A stretch of DNA of 64,000 nucleotides from Membranipora membranacea (taxonomy: Eukaryota; Bryozoa; Gymnolaemata; Cheilostomatida; Membraniporidae), in the NCBI GenBank assembly GCA_914767715.1, contig OU612068.1, positions 19,840,001 through 19,904,000 on the forward strand, in the 5' to 3' direction. The notes below the pieces were generated by a model that was not told the origin of the DNA, searched no databases, and saw only the letters and a list, made by a program, of their open reading frames with translations. This document shows positions 39,041-51,000 of the stretch, in pieces. The position numbers and the translations under genes are program-made. Position 1 is the first letter of the stretch. Each line of letters opens with the position of its first letter.

Positions 39041-42000
39041 CTATGTGAACATGTGGTAGAAGCTGAAGGCCGTCAGAAGTAAAGAGATACTGGCGCTAGC
39101 TTGTCTACAGCCGTGACAGCTGTACTTAAAATCCTGTAAAATAGAGAAGATATAAAAGAGGTGTAAACTAATAGGAGATACATGACCAATAGCTTTGCGT
39201 GTTATACCTGTACTTGTAAATAATGCAGACATATTCGGTGGTTGACTCTTGGTAGTGTATAATATGACCTGTAAACTGGTAGAATAACAATTTTCTTCAC
39301 CAAGCTCATCAGTTGGTTTCATAGACAAGTTAGAATTCGGTATCAATAATTGAACGGTAAGCTATATAAGAATCAATATACCATTCCTAAGAAAGCAGTT
39401 GGCATCAAAATAAACACAAACTATTAGAGAACACAAACACAGGAGGTGTGTACAATAATTGAAATGTTACAGCATTAGCCAATATTGTCACCAGGTGATT
39501 AAATAAGCTGTTGCTAATGGGCCCACCTAGTCAAAAACATACTCAGTGTAAGATGTAGGTTTATCTCCATTGACCTTCCTTGGATTTTGTCCTTGAATAA
39601 GGAAAGGGTCCTGAGAACTGAGTGCCAAAAAAAGTGCTCTGGTAGTAAATGTAGTAAGGGGTTTAAAACCTGATCCTTACAAAGACTATTATTTCATTAC
39701 CAATTACTATAAACGTTTACTACTACTGGTTTGTATTTGACAGCCCTAAGCCTATAGTAACTATCATATTGACAAAGGTTATGGCCAGCAAAGCTTTCCT
39801 TCCAGTAAGATACTGTGTAAAAAGTAAAAAAATACATTTCAATTATTTAGGATGCTGTAACAAGTTCCCTCGTACCAAGAATTAACTTTCAAATGGACCC
39901 TGTGCTCAACCTTCACCAACTTATGATATAACAAATGAAAGTAGTTCTGACCTTTTTATCTTTACTGTAACACTGGCTGGGTGGTACTCGAGGTCTCTTA
40001 TGTCTCTGACAGATCGTCTCATCCACAAACTCCTCACCGTTCTCACCATTGGGATGTAAACATCGACAGTCAAGGAAAATATCACATCAAGGTCAACCTC
40101 ACGCTTCACGTATCAAGCTTTGTGGGAATATACATTCATGTTATATGTGGGGTCACTAAGTATAGCCATTACATCCCATAGTAATAACGCAGCCACTATC
40201 ATTTAGGGATATGAACAAGTAAATCTTAATAGATTTTTCCCAGCGGATTTTTGAAACAACAACTAACCTCTTGGAGATTACTAGGATGAAACTTTCACAG
40301 TGCACAATGAGTTGGATTCTGGTAATATAGACTAAGCATTCATAACTGCGCTTTGTTTGTGGTTGGAAGTATTAAAGGATATATTTAATAGGTTCTTGAG
40401 GTAACCGTGGCATCTTGTCACACACAGAGGATGGTTTATCAGCTATCACTAAGAGTAGGTTAGTTCCTGGTATTTTCTGTGGAAGAACCTCCCTACAACG
40501 AGACAAACAGAAGCTTGTATTATATTAAAAATATAGTTTTACATAACATTTATTATATTATGTATCAGTTCAGTATATGTTTTATTTTGTGGATACAAGT
40601 TCTCATCTATGTGTAAAGGCTAGTTTTGAGCCCGGCTTGGGGTTCTGGTAGTAGGTTTCCGTCATCAACAGTGGCTTTGGTTGACTATGGAATGCCACAT
40701 CCAGCAACCCAACTGAGATTGAGCGCTTTAAGCTGTGCTCAAAGCCTTTATCACCATTTTGTATAAATACAAGTTGTAGTATTTCGAACCAAAGAAATTG
40801 TTCAATGCTTTGCCTATTTAGTGAGTCAATTTGTAGGAATAAGGACAGCTATGTAACAAAAAAGAATTTAGGATATGTTTCCAAGGTGTGGGGTTTTAAT
40901 ACAGTTAACTATGTGGTGTTATTAGGGGGACTTAAAATTCAATGATAATAGCATAGGGCTAATAATTAGTTAATAAGGGGATATTGCCAATAATTGATAA
41001 GGCTATGTATAATAGTTATTGTAACTTGGCAACTTTGTTGTTAGCAACCCACGCAATACTGTAATGACCTTGCCCTCACAAGAGTTGACTTTCATGCCGC
41101 AATAACCACCAACTGGGGATGGGGAGGAAGCCTGTATATGCAGTCTGTTATGATATGTTTTATAGGAAACCAATGGATTTGGGAATTGACTGTCAACTCA
41201 TCAAATATGCGTTCGAGGCTGAGAAGCTGCTCAATCAATACACTAACTAAATCGATGGTTATTTTGAGTGACTTTTGGTGACAATATTAGCATGTTATCC
41301 TTAGTATCTATTCTTGCAAGTATAGGGACTCTTAAATCTGCCTTCCCAACTAACAAAGGATGCATTGATTTATCCAAGCTCTATCTATCAGTTTTACCCA
41401 TAGATATAAAAAAGGGATTTAGATTGGTCATTGCATGCTCCTGCCCATCCAATATTTTTATATCTGCGGTTATACCATGGTGAATACTGTGATCAGTGCC
41501 GGCCCGCAGTATTGGTTATTGTATAACCACAGATATAAAAATATTAGACAGACAGGAGCATGCAATGACCAATCTAGCTTCCTTTTTTGTATAGCGATTA
41601 TATACCATCCTTACCTGTCACATCCCTCATGACTGAAGTTGATTGTTTTACTAAACTCAGCGTCTTTATCGGTATAATAGTACTGGTAGCTGACTGAGAC
41701 ACAGGCTACAAATTCCTCTCCATACTGTAACCTCTCTGCGGCTTCTACAGGCTCTACACTCAGCAAACTACAAACCAGAATAAGAACATGATAGAATTTG
41801 TCACTATGAGGCTACCGTAAAAATCCCAAAGAATATCATAGTCTGTTTGAAATATAGGATAGGTCCGGGGATCGAGGAATAATAATAATGATTATAGTAC
41901 TTATGAGTCCTATGTCATGGCATCATCTCATCCTTGAAAGAGTGTGCAGCTGACATCCAAGACTGTTAGAAATTTCATGTTTTCTACACATTGGACGATT

Positions 42001-45000
42001 AAGAATACACAGACAAAAAAAAAGTTAGCCCACACAGTGGCTATAAATGGCCATTAATAATTAGCCATAATTAGCCTTTTGCACACATTGTATACAGTGG
42101 TTTTGCAGATCGGAATTTTACCTGTTATATAGTAGTACAACGCCAGTTGTAAGCTGTGTCATCAACATCTCTGCTACTTGTCCCAGTGATGGCTGTAATA
42201 AAAGAATAGAAAAAAGTGACAAAAATGGTTTTGTCATATCAACTCACTGTGCCAAGTTGGGTTGGGCAAACTGAAAAATTCCAGGTTGATTGGAACAAAA
42301 TCCATCTGAAGTTCAGACTATGCCATCAGGCAGATACTTACAGAATCAGACCACGAGTTGTATCATTGATTTGGTATACTTACAATGAAAGACACAAAAT
42401 TTGGAACAGCTCTACCTTTAGATAAGTAAGCAGAGTGCCAGGGCAATAGAATTGAGTTAGTTGTGCTCAGGGCCATTAACCAAGACAGAACGTGCAGTCG
42501 TGCATCGATCATTTGAATAAAATGAATACAGTACAGGCTATACTTACCAGTCTTGGTGCACTTGAAGTCTCTGACAGCCAATCATATCGACAGACAGCCT
42601 GATGATCATAATGTTTGTGTCTAAATACAATTAAGAAGAAAAATAAGTATTATTATCAATTGGCATCCTACATAACAGCTAATCTATATCCTAAATAGTG
42701 ATATGCGGACAGTGATGAATGTTAGTTTGGGGTAAAGAGGTCACAGGTTTCTATGACCGGACAACAGTGCATATAAGTTACCATCACATAAGCTATTTAC
42801 ACATTTACAAGTTGATAGAGTATAAATAATATTAAAACGAAACCGACGTTGAGTTTGACCAACACAACCCTTTTCAGGTTTAGTCATGTTGCAGGATCAC
42901 CCTGGATTGGTATACACTAAACAGTATCATATTCAAGGAATGATCATGTTGGGGTGAGGGGAGTGGGGTGAAATGGGGTGGGGTCCAGTTTAAGAGTTGT
43001 CTTACTTGTGGTAGATAGATTGTGAGTCATCTGTCTCATTGTGTAATACATTCATCAGTGATGTATCAACCACTCCAATCCACTGTCCGATCTATAAGTG
43101 AGATATTATAGAACTTTACAGCAGAGAAATTGATCACAAACAGTAAGAAAATCACTGCCTATATCAGGTAACCCTAAGTTTAAGCTTCTACATTACCAGT
43201 TCTCTGGGTAATGACAGAAAATGCTCAATCTCAATTAAGTCTGTCATGTACCAATGTAGCCTGTCTTAACAAGCTTTGTTCGGTGGTGGTGTCCCCCCCC
43301 CCCACCGAACAAAGCTTGTTAAGACAGGCTAGTACCAATGTAGAACAAGACAGCCCGATTAGTTGTATAAAACAGCTTGAATATATTACGAAGCAGGTTG
43401 TGCGGTGCCATTTACAATTAATCACATCCAAGCAACCAGTGCAAGAACTTGACTTTTCATAAAAAAATTGCACAAGAATTCATGCTATACATCCCCAGAC
43501 ACATCTAAATGACTTACATGACTAAATCCCTCAGCATGTACATTCTCAGATATTATAAAACCCCCCTCGTCTAGAAGATAACAGCTTGTTTCCTCTGATC
43601 CCGTCTGACATAACTTGTTACCCTCGTCATCCTCGATATTCTCCATCATCTCTGTCAGTCGAGTGTTATCCAGTGTAACACCGACCACTGTGAGGGGAGA
43701 AAAGTGTCTGGTTAGGTATTTTTTACAAAAGAATTCTTTAATCATATTAGGGATCTAACAGATGACTGGTTATGTTTGTAGTATGCGATGATACACATTG
43801 ATATATTCAAGTGTGGGTTCATGGTAATAACATAGGTCTTGCAGAGTGAAATCATAAGCAAGACACATAGGAGCATTTGCATTCAAAATCATCTGTTATA
43901 TTTTATGTCTATCAAATGTAGCCTAATTCTTCAAATTTGTTTCCCGGTAAAGAAGCTTCTCAGGCACCTTAGTTTAGAAATTCCCTTTTTACTATGAGAT
44001 GTATAGTGTTTAACTCAATTTAGTAAGATAACAATCTAAATTGAAAATGTATTTGGTGAAATGCAGAGATGTTCACCGAAAAATAGAAATTACAGTTTGG
44101 TAAGGACACATTCTGATGGATCAAGCTCTCTACCAATTTCTATACATGTTGTGTAGCAAAGGCCCAGATTATTGAGGGCGCCGGATGTGCTGTGCAAGAC
44201 TATGATGACAAAAGCTTACCTCCGAAGATATAAGGTCCTCCCTCCTCATCGCTAAGAGCTTTGTACACTGAAACTGATGGGCCAGTCTTATTCTCGGGGA
44301 TTTCAGTAGGACCTGTCAAATACAACATAAATAAATAGTGTCAAAAAGTCTATATCACTGTTTGTTGTGCCACATGGCTTTACCATCAACCATCTTTGGA
44401 AAAAAACTAATGTGAGCCATGGAGGTTGCCCTTATCATCTGGAATCCAAAAATTGTTATAAAAATGAATGTGAAAATAATAATATTAGATTTATCCAAAG
44501 CTAGAACTTGATTCTTTGGAGCAAAGTTAGATGTCTGAGCACAGACTGATAACACAAGAGTAGGAGTTACCTGTAGCATACTCGGCGGCATATACAAAGT
44601 CATTAGGAGTAGCATAAGCTCTTTTAGTGACTGGGTTGAAAAAGTTACTCTCTAGTCTGAAGTTACTCTTCTCATTGGTATCAGGTATAGGATAAGTAAC
44701 AGACAGTCCTGTAATAAGTAAGGAACGCACATTAATCATATTAAATATGATATAAATAACAATAAAATTTTAAACAATTTAGTATAATATAATCATTTCA
44801 TATATTATGTTTATGTGCTTTAACTTTGGTCCATGTCACTGTCTGTGGCATTCCATTATTAATGATTTCGACTAGTGGTTGGTAATGGAATGCCACTGAG
44901 AGGACTAGAAATATAAGCGCCAGCATAAACAACACGGCTCAAATAAATCCGAAAAATTACGTTATTCACTAGACTCAAGAAATGAAGTAAGGAACAGAAA

Positions 45001-48000
45001 TAGTCACCAATTTGAATTTTCATTGTCTTCCAAGTGTGATGATTTAATTTAACTCAAACTAACCTGCTTATACTAATTCAAAAACCCCCCAATCTCACAT
45101 CTAGACAGCACTAACCTCCAGCAGTAGTGAGTGACACAGACTCTACAGCTCCCTCACTGACCCAATCAGTCAGAGTCATATTCAGTACAAGCTGTACGTC
45201 CATTAGAAGGTGGTTCACATAATCCTCATTACATTTACTACTGCTGCTGTTAGTTAAATTAGTTATACCATCTAATACCTCAGACTGATTATATAACCAC
45301 ATCACTCCATCGCAGTAACTGTTGAGTGGAAGAAGGAGGTAAAAGTCATACAGCATCAGTTTTGGTGAGTGTTTAACATGAGTTGAGTTCGAATGTTCTT
45401 TGGCCTCTTGGGGTCACAGAACACAGCAAACATTTTATGAAAAATATCATTGCGGCATAGGCCATCAACTGACCCTGCCTTCAACCAAGCATAGCAAATC
45501 CTGATACTGGGTCATCAAAATATCAAGTTCACCTCCGATTTGCCTGAATTTCCCCTCATCTATAGCTGCTTTTTGCCAGCCACTTAGGTGGTACCTTTGC
45601 GCAACAACGTATGCAGGCAAATCAGATCCAACTTGATCTAGGCATTCCACCACTTCATTGTCCAAACTTTAGGTTTTGTGTTCATAGCTAACTAAATACT
45701 GTAATAAGTGACATCTTAGGTAGGCCTTATGGTAATACTAACCTCCACTTAGCAAGGGTGACATCATAATCTTCTGCTGCTAACTCGTTGAACACTTTAG
45801 GATCAGGCTTGTTCCCTCCTACAAATGTCACCTTCAGAATTTTATCGCTAAGCAGTGGATGGGCCATCGCCAACCTGCAAATCATACAGGACATAGATTT
45901 TATAATTTCACTATAGGCAGTTTGGCCTATACTTATATCTATATTATATTATTTATAAACTGATCTTAATTTGTCAAACTAAGGAAAACTAACTCGCAAA
46001 CTATCTCAAAATCTTAATTTGTTTATACTAAGGCCACACCAAATTAATGTCTTGATCTAGATGACGAGCAAGAAGGAATTTTGGAGGAGGGAGGAGGTAT
46101 ATTATTTTTCATTTTATGTCAAAATACTAGAGGAGGCTGGAGGGAATTCCATTTTATTGTTTTATTTTTGGCAATTATGGAGAGGACGCTGGAGGGAAAT
46201 TCATTTTATCACACATTTTGTGTTATTTTTACAATAATTTAGGGAATGGTCAGCTGGAGGCTGGAGGTAATTTTAGTTTATTTCTATGATCCAGATAATA
46301 TTTTAGAGGAAGGAGGTAAATCTAGATCAAGACATCAATTTGGTGTGGCCTAAGAATAAGATATAAAGAATGAAAATATCACCTGTATGCAGTGTCTGCT
46401 ATGTTATATGTATAGTAATCCTTCTTCTCAAAAGAGATGAAATACCCCTGCAAGAAAAAATGATGATACGAGATTACCTTGCAAGAAAAAATTAGATGCA
46501 ATTTGCAATATCAACTGAATTGATATGTAATATATGGTAAGTCACTGAATTCATCAGTCCTTACTTAGAGAAGATTATTGGCTATCCGCAGACAACATTC
46601 AAATACACAGCACTGGTGTTTACACTAAGCTGTGTTGAGTAATCACTGGATAGTTATACTTCAAACTTACATGGTTATCCTCTCCATTACTGAAGACAAG
46701 TCCTCCTCCTGGAACTTCTACCTTACTACTTTTCTTATCCAGCATATCCTGTCGTATCTATAATAAAAACCGGCAGATTTATCATCGTACAACACAACAG
46801 TTGAAAAAGATCTACAACAAACGTACTAAAACACCGATGCAGTGATTGATTGTTACTGTCACACAAAATTATTTTAGGCTTCATTTTCATCTCTGTTTAA
46901 ATAACTTATCAATATGAGCATCAGTTTTGCATGCTAATGTCACATCAGGTGTAGACCATAACATACATCTTATATCATATAAATATATTACATATGTTCA
47001 TGGTCAAGACAGCGTTGACGAAAAAGAAATATTTTGACCTTTAACCTATTTTAATCTTTCTTGACATGCTTGCATATGATACAATACAATTCAGTATATT
47101 ACTGCTCACCTCAGCAATCTTCTTAGTCCCAGCTTCATTTTTGACAACCTCTAGATCTAGTATATCGATACTTGGTGGCTCATTATTCCAGGCAGCTTGA
47201 GGTCTCAGCTCAGGATGTTTCACAGCGAATCCATTATGATTGATCATAAATGTGTAGGAGAGAGGGCCAAGCTACAACAGTGAACATAAAAAAATGAGCA
47301 GTCAGTGAAAATGCCTGAACAAAAAAAACTTTCCAGGTTATGGCAAGCTGCAAGGCCGAACTGAATCGTGACTTTGGCAAATGGATGGAGGGGGGAAAGA
47401 ACTTAATTAGTCTTTAAGATCGGCTAGATGAATGGACAGTCAAATTAGGAGTTTGCATCTGAGCTATTTCTGATCCATTTACATATTGACATGTAGAAAA
47501 TTATAATATATGGAATTTATTGCATGCTCAAAAAAAATGTCATAAGCGGAATACATAATACATGTGATAAATGTCTATGCAACATTTACTCAAACTTACC
47601 TCACTGTAAGGAATAAACTTGTCAAACTCGTCTAGTGATATGTCAAATCCCATTACTCCTAAAAGGGTCACATTGGCCTGGAAATGGGAAAACAAGAACT
47701 ATATTTGACAATGGTTATCAACATAGGGTGCTTGAGCTACAATAGTCATTCATACTCATTATGCCATACAACATTATGCATGTTTTCCCTTCTATATTCC
47801 TTGTCACATCTGACCTTTACATCAGTGTGAAGTTTCCAGTCTAGATAAACTATTACTTGTATAATATATCATCATCCAATGCGGAGAACAGACATTGAGC
47901 TTTGTTAGAAAAAATTAAACATATTTATACAAATCATACCTCATCTGTCCTGTTGAAAACTGGCATAGTGAGTGTTGTCAACATCCCTAGGCCCTGTAAA

Positions 48001-51000
48001 AGTAGTAAGTCTTGTTATCGTTAGCGTTGAGAAAATATACAAGGGAAAATGGTAAGTGCAGATAAACTTTGACTTATAATTTATTCAAGACAAATGATGA
48101 AAGGAAATGTGAAATCAACTTTAAGTGCACAGGAAAATCTGAGTTTTTTTTTTTTTTTTATTTACACTTTTATTGGGGTTAGCAAGCTAATCATGCTTTC
48201 AAGTGTCACTGCAAAATCTAAAAAATGTGAAGCTAGTAAACAAAAGTTGCCGAACAATCATGTAGGGTGTGTGAGTTGGTGAGCTGGCTATCTTCATCAA
48301 GCAGATAGAATTAGTAAATAGGTATGGTATAAGAGGCAATTGAAGCACAACTAGCATGTTTAAGCAGGGTTAGATAAATCCCGAATACCTGATTTTTACA
48401 TAGTTGACACAACACATGCCATGCCGTTGTTATTTGTCCGTGTTGATTGGGTTGAACACAGTGAAACGTGCATCAACGCTGAAAAAAGGGTGGGACAACA
48501 TAAACATATGCTAAGAAAATCACAAACGACATTGCGACTTGCAAGCTAGTACAATATATTTACAACGTTTAAAGAACAGGCTTCACACAGAAAGAGGCTA
48601 CGGTCTAACCCTCTGGGCGTATATATCTATGATAGTGGGAGGGCTGGGGAGGGGAATGGAATGTGCACACTAATGGTATACTACAGCCACTACAAGACTA
48701 GGGATTGTTAGAATAGGGCCGTTGCACAATCAAATGTTTCTAATGTGGCTGAATCATCAAATTATCATTACATGGCCATGGCAGAAAACTCGCATTAACT
48801 CGCTACTAAAAAAAGCACAGTACAAAAATCATCTAAACAGTGAAACAACAGGGCTGGTCAAACATCTAAGAGGCTACAATAATCACAATGTGGTGGAGGT
48901 ACAACATGTGATGATGGTACGAGATAAGTTACCATTTGTGGGTCAGGATGACTCCACCTTAGTGTGGATAGCCTGTCTATCCCCTGTGAGGCCTCATATG
49001 ACACAGACCGAGGCAAGACATGCGTATAATCCTAGGGTAGATAATCAACGTATCAAGTAAAAAAGAGTATCATAACCACAGCTACTACTAACACTGACAA
49101 CGTGATATACTGTTGTATGTATATCTCCGATTGATAGAGAGTGAATTTATTCACTTAGAATGAGGACCATCACAAGGAATTTGGTGAGACGCACTGTGGC
49201 CAATTTCATTAATTAGGACAGGAACATGTTAGGTACTCATGCTAATTTGACTCTAACAATCAGAGATACACATGTTAATGGTGTAGTCTCGGTGTCAGTG
49301 TGGCTACTACTTACTACATGGTAAGTAGATGTCGTCTAAATGCCATGCCCTAACTATGAAAATTTCAAAAAAATTCAGTTCCTATAAAGTAGAGCTCGCA
49401 TCATGCAGAGAAGTGATCGATGATGCAATGAATGTGACTGTCACGCAGAACTAGACACAGGCATACAGTGTGTTAAACCTGGCTCTCATTCATACATGCC
49501 CATCAGATCATGATACTGGAATCCCAATAACACACATATACAAATCAGAAGGCTCATGTGCAAGTTTGGTTTGTAGATATTGTGGCGCATTGAACGCGAT
49601 GAGCTCTCAGAAAACACCCTACCCGCCAGTTTGTCAGCCTTTGAGTTTGCTCCCCTCCACTGATATGCCGCAGGAAGGGGAAGCAATTCTGAATGCTGGC
49701 AAACTGGATCAAACTCGGACTACTACCCGCCTAGCATTCATGCATTCACAGTTAACAACCTGACCCTGTTAATCAGGAGATATCATAGAAATAGAGAGAG
49801 ACTGTTACAGTTAAGCACATGCACTGCCACCCAGAATAACCAATCCTTTCACTCAAAATTAATATATCACAACCCTGATGATTTGTATTTGGTCATGTTC
49901 AGATAAAGTTTACTCCATAGACTTAATAATAGATAAAATAATAATACTACCACATCTATGGTCTTAATCACTTAATCAAGGACAAATCATCCAAGTTTTG
50001 TGTTGGTGAGTTCTTAGTTTGCAATCTCAAATAAGGCCTTTTTAACAGTATGCCCAAAACGCAATTTTAGGGAAATCAAGACGGTCAAAAAGAAAAGAAA
50101 TTTTGTCAAATCACTGATTCCTCTTTAGAATTCCCCAAAATTGTATTTTGGGACACTGGCCCGTGGTGTGCTTGTAGAATTGATCATGCAGTTGATAATT
50201 ACCCAATAATCTTTATAAATACTGGACAGAGCGCTATTCTGACCTTCCTGATGGGCTAGAGTAGCACTCAGTCGAGCGGTGTAATGCTACAAATCATTCA
50301 CGCAACATCAACACAATATTTATGGTTGCAATAGTTGCAATAGTTGCAATAGTTACAATAGTTGCAATATCACAATTTTTGGCATGGGCTTAAAAAAGGT
50401 TCAGAATTGTTCATTTCACAAGCGCTCTAACCACATACAAGTTTCAAAACTAGAGGTTTTTTTATGCAACGACCTAAAGTTTGGTTGTAAGATAGACTTG
50501 ATAATAATAAAAAACAAGGCAATGGGTAGCACCCATAACGAGTTCAAATAATGCTTTGATTACATATAATGGCCTGTTTCCTTTAAAAAATAAACTTATT
50601 TGCAAACTCGTTGAAAAAGGAATACTTTTCAGAATGTGCCGAGAAGCAGTGAGAAATCTGATGATAGGGGAATGAATCAGACATACCTGTACACCTGTGT
50701 TGATTGTATTCATGCTGTTTATCTTAGAGTAGTAGCCTTTATTAGCACAAGCCAACCACTTAACTGCATTCAGCGGAGTGGGGGTCTTACCCATAGCATA
50801 TGTAAAGATACGATACTGCAAAGAGAAACCACACCGATATATATACACATATATATATTTTTTATATCAATATCACTTGTCTGTGAAATCCAACATGCCT
50901 ACCTTTATTACATAAAAGCAAAGACCCACACTCACATTATAATATTTGCTCGCATCATTTGAATCTTGTTGTAGTCATGGACAGAATCACATATAATTGT

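Noticed and set aside
48135-48160. Long T tract that could be a retroposed poly(A) tail on minus
   Set aside because: No flanking duplication or recognisable retrocopy next to it.
48722-49060. Plus-strand 112-codon frame
   Set aside because: It covers, in antisense, the alpha2-delta exon at 48933-49031, and its own content resembles nothing known.
50474-50848. 124-codon minus frame
   Set aside because: Only 50687-50815 is an exon (alpha2-delta exon 10). The rest is read-through past both splice sites.
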